Positions 49,884-60,400 of a DNA stretch of 64,000 nucleotides are shown here, piece after piece. Under the pieces are notes generated by a model that saw nothing but the letters and a program-made list of their open reading frames with translations, was not told the origin of the DNA and did no database searches. The position numbers and the translations under genes are program-made. The DNA is taken from contig OY856411.1 in the NCBI GenBank assembly GCA_963693085.1, positions 1,348,116,550 to 1,348,180,549 of the forward strand, in the 5' to 3' direction. How positions within the stretch are numbered: the stretch's first letter is position 1; the number at the start of each line of letters is the position of its first letter. Source of the stretch: Alisma plantago-aquatica. Taxonomy: Eukaryota > Streptophyta > Magnoliopsida > Alismatales > Alismataceae.

Positions 49884-49916
49884 TCCAAGATTTACTCCTA
49901 ATGAGTAAATCTTGGA
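49884..49916. repeat. Short perfect palindrome with 5-base loop
   Basis: TCCAAGATTTACTC and GAGTAAATCTTGGA are perfect inverted 14-mers separated by CTAAT. It lies 33 bases beyond the outer end of the larger hairpin. Confidence 0.9.
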
Positions 49917-50869
49917 CGGGTTTCTAAGCCAACAAATACAACACCAATTCCTTGTTCACAACCCCATTCAACACATAATTTCTTATAAAAACATTTGTGG
50001 ACAGCCATAACAACATATCAATGCTTCCTAAATTAATCAACATTAATAGCTTATGAATGTTTAGATGCATTTAAATATAAAGCCCTAAATTTAAATAATG
50101 TGATGAATACAAAATCATTAGATGAACAAGTAGATAAGTAAATACAAATCAATATTTAAGTAAATACAAATCAGAGGGCGAGACAGAGGGTTTTTGGGGA
50201 TGTTTACCTCTGTTTGAGCCCAGTCGGGCGTCTTGCTCTGGAGAAGGGAGAGTGGCGAGATGGATGGGTGCACGTGGAAGCCGAATGGGCAGGCAGAAGG
50301 TCGGCGAGCTCCTGAACCGTAATGGAAGTGATCATTGAAAAAACACTAGACAATCATATGTTAAAATTAAGCATTTTATTTTTGTCATATATTATTAATA
50401 ACCAAGACAATCATCAATTCTATTAAATAAACATTACATGTTTATAGGGATTATTTGTTAACATAGTTATAATAAGGATAAAAGAACATTTATAATGAAA
50501 TTTATCAGTAATTTGTAACATTCAATAACCAAGCCAATCATCAATTCAGTTAGAAGCATTCATGTAGCAACTTTCAGTTCCATTCATTAATCTCTTTTTA
50601 CATCCACACACAGGGGTTGGTGTACCCCTAAACATGTGCATAATTAAAATAACTATTAATACAGACAAGTATAGATAGATAGACAACTAAATACTACACC
50701 AACATAGTCCCGCATCAGTAACTTCGAGGACTTATCATTGTAGCGATCTTCTCCTGAAGTTCAGAAAAGAAAGCAACTATGAGTATTGATTGCTTTCAGA
50801 CAAAAAGTGTAAACACAAATTTTTTGTCTTGACAATTATATTTGTTAATTGTACCTACCGTGGCCTTTT

Positions 50870-51331
50870 TTATGATTGTGCTGTGTCGCGGAGCTCCTCA
50901 CTATATTTAGACAAATCTAAACTGACAGGGGCCTCATAATCAGATTCGTCCGAGCTGATATCCTCCGTTGTGCGCTCATACCACAGTAGATGATCGGGGG
51001 TCTTGCAGCTGATGTTGGTTATCCAAACATTGATGGTATTATGGCCAACTGGATGGAGAAAAAGCCTGTCGCTACGGCCCACATGCATCTTTCCAATCCA
51101 ATCACACCAACCAGATTTTGATACAAGATTTCCCGCCAAATCATACTCAACCTCGATAACATGTGAATAATTGCCAAAATTTAGGGTCACTTCACCAGGC
51201 CTGTAGTGTCTTCCTTTTAGAAAATGCCAATGTTTGGGTATGGCCAATTGGTTTAAGGAACGATCATCTAGGATGATGTCCAATTGTTCTTCAATAGGGA
51301 ACGTTAACATTGACATAGAGGCCCAGTTCAT
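50870..51331 (-). CDS. Small B3-like protein inside the CACTA element
   Basis: An intact ORF of 153 codons from ATG at 51331. An acceptor lies just upstream: a branch-like TACTAAT at about 51366-51372 and TTATGCAG ending at 51357. The first in-frame ATG after it is the start chosen. Residues 31-104 resemble a B3 DNA-binding domain: IPKHW at 31-35, VTLNFG at 48-53, GWCDW at 74-78, VGRSDRLFLHP at 84-94 and NVWI at 101-104, comparable to the family's GW..F and GD.L.F blocks. An acidic tail (TTEDISSDESDYE) follows. No element-wide stops occur, although the neighbouring transposase is broken. It may be the element's second protein (TnpA-like, binding subterminal repeats) or a captured host gene. 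The domain call rests on pattern only. Confidence 0.55.
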   Translation of the reverse strand: MNWASMSMLTFPIEEQLDIILDDRSLNQLAIPKHWHFLKGRHYRPGEVTLNFGNYSHVIEVEYDLAGNLVSKSGWCDWIGKMHVGRSDRLFLHPVGHNTINVWITNISCKTPDHLLWYERTTEDISSDESDYEAPVSLDLSKYSEELRDTAQS

Positions 51332-51386
51332 AGTGATTGTTGTGGGTGGACAGAGACTGCATAATATTAGTATTAACAAAGTGTAC

Positions 51387-51461
51387 GTAAGTACATATAA
51401 CGATGTTATATATTTTCAGAAAAAGTGTAAGTACATATAATGATGTTATACATTTTCAGAC
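51387..51461. repeat. Direct duplication of about 34 bases
   Basis: GTAAGTACATATAACGATG, with a continuation ending TTTTCAGA, is repeated from 51428 with two differences. The copies are 41 bases apart. Confidence 0.9.
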
Positions 51462-51836
51462 TAGTATTTTCTATAATTTGATGTATCTTGGTATTTCATA
51501 AAATGTGGTGACACTTATTATCTATTTGTTTAATCAACACTCATATTTAGTTTTATGAGTACATGGCACTATGTTTGAAATACTTTTTAAAAGGATAAAA
51601 GAACATACTTATAATAAGGACCCAAGCACATTCTAATCATTTTGAAGTGAATCAGAAAATGAATAGGATCCTGGGTCCTATCCGCTAGTAACATCAAAAA
51701 AGTCAAACCTAAAACTGGAAATGCACACTACAAATTTTAGCACGATCGTGTATGAATGCAAAACAATACTGAACTGAATTATGATCTATCATAGGGATTG
51801 GTTAACTAAATTATCATTGACATCTACTTGTTTAGA

Positions 51837-51900
51837 AAATAGGTTAAGCCAAGGTCAACACACATTAACAACACACATTAAAAAATAGGTTAAGCCAAGG
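51837..51900. repeat. Direct duplication of about 19 bases
   Basis: AAAATAGGTTAAGCCAAGG occurs at 51837-51855 and again at 51882-51900, with ACACACATTAACA-type DNA between. Confidence 0.9.
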
Positions 51901-51940
51901 ATGAATTGAGGATGCAAACCTAGTCAACTGGAGGCTTTAC

Positions 51941-52340
51941 CTCTAGCAGTGGCAGTGGTGACGATAATGGCAAGCTCTGGTTCCAGCTGTTGTTGTTGGC
52001 ACTGGCTACTGGCACTGACTTTGGCTCTGGCAGTAGGACTGCTAGCACCGGCAAGAGGAGGACCGGCTGGAGGAGAGGACCAACGACGGTGGCGGCTCCA
52101 CAAATGGCGAGGTCCACGGAGGCGGCGAGCTCCATGAACGGCGACGAGCTCCACAAACGACAAGCTCTACGGCGATGCTTCACGACGGCGGCAAGCTCCA
52201 CGGAGGCGGTGAGCTCCACAAACGACAGTGATGGAAGTAGCAGGTGAACGACGTCGGCGAGCAAGGAGATCGGCGGCGGCGAGCAAGGAGAACGCCAGAA
52301 TCGCCAGACCCTAATAGCCGATTGCAATCACAGAGAGAAA
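51941..52340 (-). other. GC-rich leader exon of the CACTA element
   Basis: This stretch is much richer in G and C than its surroundings. On the minus strand it ends at a good donor (GAG/GTAAAG). Several long overlapping frames exist on both strands, a property of GC-rich DNA. When joined to the next exon at the sites I see, none of the three frames leads into the B3-like frame without a stop, so I read it as an untranslated leader. The promoter would lie in the subterminal region to the right. Confidence 0.5.
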
Positions 52341-52377
52341 GGGGAAGAGTCGGGCTCACTTGTGGGATATTAAGTTA

Positions 52378-52925
52378 ACATTCGATGTCGGTTATTAAAC
52401 TCAACCTACACATAGAAGTAATAGTGTCAGTTAACAACCCAAACCGACACCTGTTCCAAATGATAATTGTCAGTTTTAACTAGAAATAAACCGACGTCTA
52501 TCGACATACGCTGATTAAAAAATTAGTTCCCGATTAATAACCATAGTCGTCAGTTGTTTTGAAAATCCGACGCTCAAAGGGTGTGAAAAATTTCCCACGA
52601 AGAGCGCGGGAAAAACCATAAGTGTTGGTCATTGATGTAAAACCGACGATCAAAATGTGGCCAATTTCAGTTTCGCGAATAACCTTTCATCGTCGGTTTT
52701 TTAGGTAATGACTGATGCCATATGTTAAATTTTTGGAGGTAATTTTTTTCTCTGGAAATTTTGGATTTGGCGGTTAATTTTCAGTGTCGGTGTGTTATTA
52801 AGTAACCGACACCGAATAAAAGCGATACCTGTGTCTGGTCACCCTTCACAGATTGATGTCGGTTTATTTTATAAACCGACGCTTTATTGTTTAGGTGTCG
52901 GTGTATTATTACAACTGACACCTTT
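52378..52925. repeat. Right subterminal repeat array (GTCGGTT / AACCGAC)
   Basis: Motifs include GATGTCGGTTATTAA, AACCGACACC, AACCGACGTC, ACCGACGATC, CGTCGGTTTTTTAG, GTGTCGGTGTGTTATTA, AACCGACACCGA, GATGTCGGTTTA and AACCGACGC. Direct and inverted copies form short palindromic pairs, such as GTCGGT...ACCGAC at about 52786-52812 and 52857-52882. Confidence 0.85.
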
Positions 52926-52929
52926 AAAA

Positions 52930-52959
52930 GTGACATTATAAGCCATTTCTGTAGTAGTG
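52930..52959 (-). repeat. Right terminal inverted repeat of the CACTA element
   Basis: The minus strand begins CACTACTACAGAAATG at 52959. The target-site duplication TAG follows at 52960-52962. Confidence 0.85.
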
Positions 52960-52962
52960 TAG

Positions 52963-53854
52963 CTTGTTTATCATAAAAATGCCCACAAAGTATCATTGTT
53001 CTCACAAAAAATATCTACTTTAATATGAGATCATTATCTTGCCCTATTACATTAACATTCATTGATGATTTCATACATCTTAACTAGGGTTTTCCATTAA
53101 TATTGCAAACCCTAATCTTGCCAAAACTCTGATGTGACTTGATACATGTATTCATCACAACTATATTAGACTGTAATCTTATATTGATGACTTGATCACA
53201 TTATTATAACATGATGGTACATGAAAATGACTAAATCATTTAATCTCCTAAAATACCTAGGTGACTCATTCATTCTCATGATGCTGGATACTAATGTTGA
53301 TGATGGTTTTTCAAGATACTATGATGAATGGACACATGAGGAACTAATTAGGGTTAGGAACCTTGGTCATGATATAATGACCTCATGACTTGCATCTTTC
53401 CAAGATCTTGACAAAAGGCTTTATATCTAATCTAGGATCTAACTCAAAGGGGTTGACCTATTACTTGTTGAGATTTTGTACTCTAAATCTTTGGTGAAAG
53501 GTACGCTATTATATCACCTCCTTGGTTGTATTGAAGATACCTTTTATGTATCTCTTGATTGTATACTTGGCTATATACTTGGTTGAGATACTATTCCCTA
53601 TTGATTAGTCTTCCATTTTTCCTATATTATATTTTGATACAAACTTGAAGACATAAATGATATTGCCCATTATTGCTGCCTGTATATTGATGATGATAAT
53701 GTTGATATTGAGTGCAAACAACCTCCTCATTCAGAGGGTGGAACTTATACATTAACCTCCTACCTCATATGGAGAGAAAGATCCTGGTGACCACCTCCAT
53801 CGCATTGGGGCAACGGAGCCACACAAAATATATAAGCATGCTTTTCATCCACAT
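52963..53854 (+). repeat. Right LTR, second part (truncated)
   Basis: From 53209 it aligns with 39846-40475 of the left LTR, with GGGGTTGACCTATTACTTGT in both. It stops at AAGCATGCTT near 53854. The left LTR continues for another 450 bases beyond that point, so the 3-prime end is missing here. Confidence 0.8.
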
Positions 53855-54900
53855 ATAATATGATAAATACAATTACGCTCCCACAAACCTTCTTGTCCAC
53901 ATAAGGTTCATCTTAATTTTTGATAAAGTCAAACTCTTTGACCATCTTACTAAAATGAAGAATCTAAATTCTAGATGCATGCTTGAATCCATAGATTGAC
54001 CTATGTAGCTTGTAAACTCTACTGACTCAATTTGGAGTGATAAAAGCTTCAAGTTATGTCATGTATATATCCACTAGAAGATTCCTATTATATAAAGTTT
54101 TTTAACATCCATTTGTTGAGTCTCATAGTCATGATAAGTTCATGGGAAAATCATGATCCTAATGGATTTAACCAAGGCAAGTGGTGATAAAAAAGTTTCA
54201 TCATAGTCAACACCTAAACTTGTGTTAGACCTTTGGCAACCAATCATCCTTTATATATTTATACATTACCATCCAAGTTAGTCTTCTTATTGTAGACCCA
54301 TTTGCATCCTATTGGTTTTATCCCTCCTTGTGGATCCACCAAAGTACACACTTTGTTTCCTTACATGGAATCCATATTATATATCAGAGCCTCAAGTCAT
54401 TCACTAGATTCTTGTCCCTCTATGGACTCATTTTAGGTTGTTGGATCATCATCTATGACCATTAAATCATCTAATTTACTCAAAAAAATCCAAATCTATT
54501 GGGGTCCATATGTGTCATACTAGACCTTTGAGGTTCTTGCATTGCATGAAGAATTTGATATTCCACAATGGCTTTTGATTCTATTTATTCCTTACCAATC
54601 TCAACATGCTCAATGTTATCTTGTTGGCTTTGAACTTATTCAATATCTATTTTCATGCCACTAGTTCTTTTAAAAATGAATTCCTCTTCAAGGTGCAATA
54701 GTTCTAGAAATAAACAATTTATTGTCAAATGGAATATAGATGCAATAACCCTTAGTTTCCTTAGGCAGTGCAATAAAGAAACATTTATCCAATTTGGGTC
54801 CAAGATTTTCACAAAACTATTTCCTAGACATAATCTTTCCATCCTTCACATTTCACAAAAGATATATAGGAACGCTTCCTATAATAGAATGAGTTTAAGG
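53855..54900 (-). pseudogene. Copia pol fragment (RT start and integrase end)
   Basis: It starts at the catalytic region: on the minus strand VCGSVIVFIILYVD runs into the left boundary, so YVDD is cut. Bases from 53863 align with 15013 onward, which shows the same family as the nested element at 12193-21151. At 54636-54842 frames near the right end contain LEEEFIFKRTSGMKIDIE, matching the integrase end just before RT (FLEKEFI in the other copy). It has no LTRs, so it is a truncated fragment. It abuts the broken right LTR at 53854. Confidence 0.8.
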
Positions 54901-55332
54901 TAATTTCAATATTTATACATTTTGGAAACAAATACATTCAAACTTGTTGGTCATTTGTATAAACTATATACATTCACAATAGTTAATATGATTAATTTAA
55001 AATTCCTATACAATAATTATTTGGAGTAATACACCTTAAAATACCAAACTTTGGTGTCATATTAGAGAGTGGATAGGTTGTTATACTCATTTATATTCAT
55101 AAAATGTTAATAAATCTAGTATACCACCAACATAATTCATATCCCTTTATGACTTTGTTTTAAATTCTTGAACTTTGCTCTTTAATTCAATTTAATTACA
55201 TTTCCATGCCACTTCAATTTCTAATCCTGTGTAGCGGATACACCTCTCCCTCACTAACGCACATAGTGGGTTTCTGTCCCCTACCCCTATAAAACACAAC
55301 ACTGACTTCCCTAGTGGTTGCACCTCCCCTTC

Positions 55333-55354
55333 CTCTCTCTCTCTCTCTCTCTCT
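55333..55354. repeat. (CT)n microsatellite
   Basis: An uninterrupted CT run within a longer pyrimidine-rich tract from 55320 to 55400. Confidence 0.95.
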
Positions 55355-55549
55355 TTCACCTCCTCTCTCTCCCTCTTCCCATCCCTTCTCTATCTCTTCC
55401 CCTTCATTCTTGTCCTTCTCTACTAAAACTTCCATAAGAACTCTAGGCATCGTGCTTTTTTTTATTCTTCTTTGTTCTTTATAACACCTTCAAACCCTAG
55501 CAACAACCCCCTCCTCCTTCATCCATGTGATAGATGATGCTATGAAGGA

Positions 55550-55690
55550 TAGCCACACAACATTGCCACCACCACTAGAAATGGTCACCAATAGGTGATT
55601 CATGCAAAAAATCCATCACGCCTGCACAACACTGCCACCTCCACTACAAATGGTCACCAATAGGTGATGCAGGCAAAAAATCCATCACGC
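55550..55690 (+). repeat. Two-copy tandem repeat, unit about 67 bp
   Basis: ATGGTCACCAATAGGTGAT, GCAAAAAATCCATCACGCCT and ACTGCCACC-type words occur twice in the same order, with a few substitutions. Confidence 0.9.
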
Positions 55691-56830
55691 CTTGTGTTTT
55701 CTTCCTCCTCACCTGATAGTGTGTGCGTAAGATACAAAATCACGACTAACAAAACTATGGCCAATAGTGGCATTGTATAAATACCTTCTCCTTCATCTGC
55801 TTCCTCTCTCCATGACCTAAATACCACAATCATAGATTTCTTCCTCTTCCTTCTTCCCAATAGTTACAACCTACTGCAATAGATAGGAGATCACCACCTA
55901 CCGCATCAACTGAAAACATCACCAGTGACGTCGTCTCTATCTGCTGGTTCATTACCAAGACCCACAACCACTGCAAGAGTACCTGCTCCATCCATCCCTA
56001 CATACTTCTTCCTTGTGACACCCTAATTTGTCTAGGGAAGTCTACAACCATCAACTATTGTGCCTACAAGCGGATAGGAAGGTTGGGCAAAGATGACCTT
56101 GATTGAATAACGTTGTTTCTTCCAGTGAGAGTGCCTTTCTCCATCACAATATCCATTGATGATTCCCTAGTACTTGAACATGTGATACTTTATTGGTATT
56201 TCCCCTCAAACCATTTCTCTACTACTCTTTTTCAACTGATAAAACCATAATCAATAAATGAACTCTAGATCCTAATCAGTTTGTAAATGATTGGTTCAAA
56301 GTACTACATAAACTGAAATCAAATGGAAAACCTAGGTAATGATCTACATATGTATACATTATTCCTAGTCCTTCTCATGTTGCTAACACCTGATTTAGCC
56401 AATCTAAAGCATACTATTCTATGTACTGAGAAATAATACTTTAGATGGATGTTGTCTACCCCATGTCAAATTAGTCAAGTATATATGAAATATTGATCAT
56501 ATTTTACTCATATTGTTCATTTAGATTAAATTAATTATCATACCTAGTATAATTGAAAACATAAACTATGATCAATCATTCCTTGCTAACACAAAGTAAC
56601 CACCACACAGCCTCATGTTGTCAATGACCACCATTCCCATCCTGTTTTCCAAAAATTAAGTCAATAAATCTAAGAGTCTTCTACTATTTGAATTTAGATT
56701 ACAAAAATATGCATATCTATTGGGATTTTACACATGTCTGGTATAATGCAACTGACATGAGTAATGTATTTCTAGGAGGGCAAGGTGATTTTGTGAATCA
56801 AGATACCCAACTAGAGTTAGATTGTGATCT

Positions 56831-57060
56831 TGCAGGTATGTAAGTGTCTATTTACTTAAGTGTTTGTCTTTTGCTTAAGTTGTCTTTACTCTAATTGTAA
56901 CATGGTCCCAATTGTGTATTGCCCCATTAGAGTTTTTCTATGTGTATGCATGTGCTTCCACTTATCCTATTTATATGAAAGGGTGGTTGCCTCCTATCTA
57001 TAAAAGCAATAACAAAAACCTACACATTTGGGGTTCTCCCCACTTATATCGCTTTCTACA
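56831..57060 (+). repeat. Left LTR of the copia-type element
   Basis: It aligns with 62835-63058. Shared blocks include TCTAATTGTAACATGG, CCAATTGTGTATTG, TGCCTCCTATCTATAAAAGC and CTCCCCACTTATATC. It ends TTTCTACA. Confidence 0.85.
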
Positions 57061-57076
57061 TGGTATTAGAGCAGCC
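57061..57076 (+). promoter_or_regulatory. Primer-binding site
   Basis: TGGTATTAGAGCAGCC starts directly at the LTR end. The first 12 bases match the initiator-Met tRNA complement with one difference. Confidence 0.85.
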
Positions 57077-57408
57077 GATCCTGTGTTGCCCCTAACCCTA
57101 AGAGAGAGAGAGAGAGAACAAAAGAGAGATTCATACCCTTATGGGCAGCCACTACCACTGCTGGGTGTTGTTGATGGCTGCCAGCAGGGATTTTCCCATC
57201 CCTGTCTCTTCTTGGATCTGTCTCCATGGATCCATCTCCATCTTCATCAACAAAACCATCCTATGAAGTTGTTGGTATCCATATCTTCAAGGGCCGCCAT
57301 GCCTCCATCAATTCCTCTTGCTAGCAAAGTTGTCGGTATCCTATTTGCCACCATTATCACATATCAACACCGCCATTACACTAATATACTCCATTCATCC
57401 ACTCTGTG
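57077..57408 (+). other. Leader region of the copia-type element
   Basis: A GA run at 57101-57118 and a moderately GC-rich stretch follow the PBS. The frame at 56912-57409 begins inside the LTR, so it is not a gene. No gag domain is seen. Confidence 0.5.
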
Positions 57409-60400
57409 AAGGATTGGATTTTGGCTTAATTTTGAGGGTGAAATTTCTTTTAAGGTGTGTAGGATGTGATAGAGTAAAATTTTAGGATTATGGATCTCAA
57501 TTGGATAAGTGAACCATGGATTTGAGGATTTGAATGACTTTAAGGTCTATGTTTTTATATTGAATGTTGGCTTCAAACTTTAATGGAATGTAGTTGTGTT
57601 ACTTAAAGCAATATCTTAATTTCATGATTAAACGAGGTTCCTAGAGAAAGTTATTAGCATAAATTGATGTATCCACGAATAAGGTAATAAACTTTAGCTA
57701 AGTTTACCTTATCCATTGTATCACACATCCCTTGTTGTGGTAAGCCACGGATCAAAAAGCCAGTGGTTGATCCTATTCCTATTCCTTGCTTATGAACTGG
57801 TGATGATAATCCGATAACAACTTTCAAACATATTGGAGATCAAGGAGCAACGACGTGAGTGCATGTCCATGTAGCAACGATCACCGTTCGTGGAGTGAGT
57901 GGAGAGTGAGACCAGCCAGGTAGTTCTTTGCTTCGTTGAGAACTACATGGTCTTAGTAAGACACGAGGCAACTGCATTAGATAGAACCAACCTCTCCATC
58001 ATCAGTCGTAGGGAGAGGATGAGAATAGTAGATTAGGGAGATTGCAGTAGAGATTGAGGAGGAGCAGGATGCTTCCATGTCCTTGTCATGGCGTAGCCTT
58101 ATAGCGGCGAGTATGTAAGCCGCAGGATCTGAAGCAGTCAGTGAGGAGGAGCGCCACATCATGGGTGCGTAGACGAACGCGAGAAAGAAGAGACGATGGG
58201 CGAGCGTCGAGGCCTGGTAGTTTGCACGACGTGGGAAGAAGCCTGGGATCTTTCCTAGCGGCTCAGTAGGCGAGGAGCAGGATCCCAGGGGTGGCGGCTC
58301 TTGCATCTCACTCACCCGCAGGCGTCGGAGAGTCAGACTCGAGAGGAGAATGATGGCGGGATACGATGGAGCCACCTCGACCTAGATAGCTCCATTGCAA
58401 CGGCGGCGGGTTATTGGAGACCAGGGAGGAGTCGTGAGGAACAGAGGAAGTGGGCGACGCATGGATCATGTGACATCGACCAGAGGCAGTGTCAAAAAAA
58501 TCAGGCACGCCGAGCCTGAGGTCCTCGGAGCCAGTGTTGGCCGAAGTTGATGACGAGCAGAGGAACAATTGTGCTTGGACGTCGGAGCTAAGCCTGACGG
58601 TGGAGGCCATTTTCCATAGAACAGGCACACACTCACTTCAAGTGAACAGAGACGTGTGAGATGCAAGTGAGAAAAGAGGGAGAATGGATGCTTTTGGATT
58701 CTCTAGCTTTGATCTAGGAGGAGCCGATGACTTCTTCCCCTGGAGTAGTTCCTCAGTGGCGACAGTCCATGACTCAGGGAAGAACGAGTCAGGCATGGAA
58801 TTGAGGGCTCAAGAGAGAAGGGAGATCTGGGGGTTCAGTCCAGCTAGACCAACGTGAACTAGCCAGTCCAACACAGCAGACTGAGCAAGCCTGAACCGCC
58901 TGACTCACAACGAACCAACCAAGAACCGGCCGACCCGCCTCAAGTCTGACCAAGCAAAGAGGCGCACCCCCTGGGAAGACACATGGCTAGCTGTGGTTAA
59001 GGTAAGAATACTTTCAGAAATGCTCAGATCTTGCATAAATCTTAGAATATCCACAGTAATTTGTAAAATTATTAGAAAAATACAAATAATATATTGAAAT
59101 GTTCAGAAAAATAATTAAAACAACATGGGACCATGATATCAGGCTTTTCATGCACTAATAATAGTGACATCATGTAAGATGTGTAATACTTGTTTAATGG
59201 ATAATAAAAACCAAATGAAGACCTAAAATTATGAAAATGTTCCAGTAACTCCTAAATGTGTTTTAGAATCTATGTGATATTAGATACGACCATGTTATGA
59301 CACAGAATCATGTATTTTGGTCCATATGGCTAGTTAGGGCTAATAACCCTAAATAAAATGTAATAAATACATACATGCTCAATACTTGATGGAATTTATA
59401 GAACACCCTCATATCAGTAACTGGAAGATAATATGTCAATATGCTATCAGTTTTATTCACGAAATTCATGCTATATGAAGATGACTCTGAATACTTGGTT
59501 TGTAACCCTAATTGGATAAATGTATATAATCTAGACTCAATATGTGCACAAAAGGATATGGAACCTAATGTTCAGATAATGAACCATAATCTGGAATACA
59601 AGACCAGTAACCTAATTATAAGGATATAAGATGAGTAATGATGCACATATCCTAATGATCTAAGTAAAACCCTAATGTAGATATAACTAGGGTTAAGATG
59701 ATGGGAACCTGATGCTGGTACATGATCTTGTCTTAATCAGAGTTGACCAAGGATGTAGTTGACTCTTGGATATATGTGATTAGGTTTGTCTTTCTTGATC
59801 AAGGTATTCCATTACCTCTTACTTGGCTTATTATACAATATGCTTGTGTTATATGGTAGTAAATACTTGGCATATGGTATTGGTTGAAATGATTGTTTTT
59901 GTATGATATGTTGCTTGATTTTCCATACTTACTGCTATGAACACATCAAACATAATATATCTGTTCCATTATATGAAAGCACTAACTCTTTGGCAGTGTG
60001 CTTGGAAGTGACCTAACTCTTTAGTAGTGGTCACATTATACATATGACCTAACTCTTTGGTAGTGGTCTGACCTAACTCTTTGGTAGTGGTCACATTGTA
60101 CATATGATCTAACTCTTTGGTAGTGATCATAAAGGCCTTAATGCATTCAGCCTTTGGCGATCAATGAATGGATGATGTAATGGAAAATGAGCTTAAAATA
60201 TGTGTTCTCTTTTGTTAATGAATATTTTTGTGCAAGTATACACTTTTCTTATATTTCTTTATAACTACCAAGTTCTAGCTTTATCTTATTTCCAAGATAT
60301 GATGAGAGGTATATAAAAGACATGTAGGCGTACTCAGTACAATATTCTTGAATATTGTGCTGACGTGTACAACATGTAATCTTTTGTTTAGGTTGTGATT

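Larger units (their letters stand above)
49545..50869 (-). other. CACTA spacer or intron between ORF2 and transposase
   Basis: AT-rich DNA with the second long hairpin (49683-49850) and a small palindrome (49884-49916). At about 50757 the minus strand reads TTTTCTGAACTTCAG and then GAGAAGATCG, a plausible 3-prime splice site. CACGGTAGGTAC near 50860 is a plausible donor. This fits an intron-containing transcript that joins the B3-like gene region to the transposase. No ORF is recognised. Confidence 0.5.
51357..51940 (-). other. Candidate intron of the CACTA transcript
   Basis: On the minus strand the donor GAG/GTAAAG lies at 51940-51935. The acceptor TGCAG is at 51357-51361, with TACTAAT about 10 bases upstream of it. 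The 584-bp AT-rich stretch contrasts with the GC-rich exon before it. Two direct duplications lie inside it, at 51387-51461 and 51837-51900. Confidence 0.55.
44547..52959 (-). mobile_element. CACTA (En/Spm-type) DNA transposon, complete ends
   Basis: The element is 8413 bp, begins CACTAGTACA and ends with the inverted form (TGTAGTAGTG on the plus strand). It is flanked by the 3-bp duplication TAG at 44544-44546 and 52960-52962, as CACTA elements produce. Subterminal GTCGGTT-type motifs fill about 550 bases at each end. Genes read right to left: a GC-rich leader exon, a B3-like ORF, then a TNP2-type transposase. Two long inverted repeats flank the transposase. It sits inside the right LTR of the 39029 element, so it is younger than that element. 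Confidence 0.92.
39029..53854 (+). mobile_element. Non-autonomous Ty3-like retroelement split by a CACTA transposon
   Basis: A left LTR (39029-40927), PBS (40930-40941), about 2.1 kb interior without coding domains, PPT (43014-43026) and a right LTR from 43027. The right LTR resumes after a CACTA insertion and ends abruptly at about 53854. The length and missing gag-pol fit a LARD-type non-autonomous element. Its right end is replaced by a copia pol fragment, so no target-site duplication can be checked. Confidence 0.75.
54901..56830. other. No gene recognised, with CT microsatellite and duplication
   Basis: AT-rich DNA with two local features annotated separately: a (CT)n run at 55333-55354 and a two-copy repeat at 55550-55690. 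The minus-strand frames at 55214-55450 and 55654-55860 are translations of low-complexity purine runs. I see no domain or terminal repeat. Confidence 0.5.

Noticed and set aside
51920..52327. GC-rich frame in the CACTA leader as a protein-coding first exon
   Set aside because: Joining at the visible donor and acceptor meets a stop in each frame before the B3-like frame. An untranslated leader is simpler.
55214..55860. Glu/Arg-rich and other short frames near 55.5 kb
   Set aside because: They are translations of CT/GA low-complexity DNA.
57977..58666. Long overlapping frames on both strands in a GC-rich stretch, as a host gene
   Set aside because: The stretch lies inside the 3.26 kb LTR, frames overlap on both strands, and none has a recognisable domain or start context. 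GC-rich DNA has few stops by chance.
59985..60130. CRISPR-like array
   Set aside because: The units are imperfect, spacers are not unique, the context is a plant LTR and no cas gene exists.
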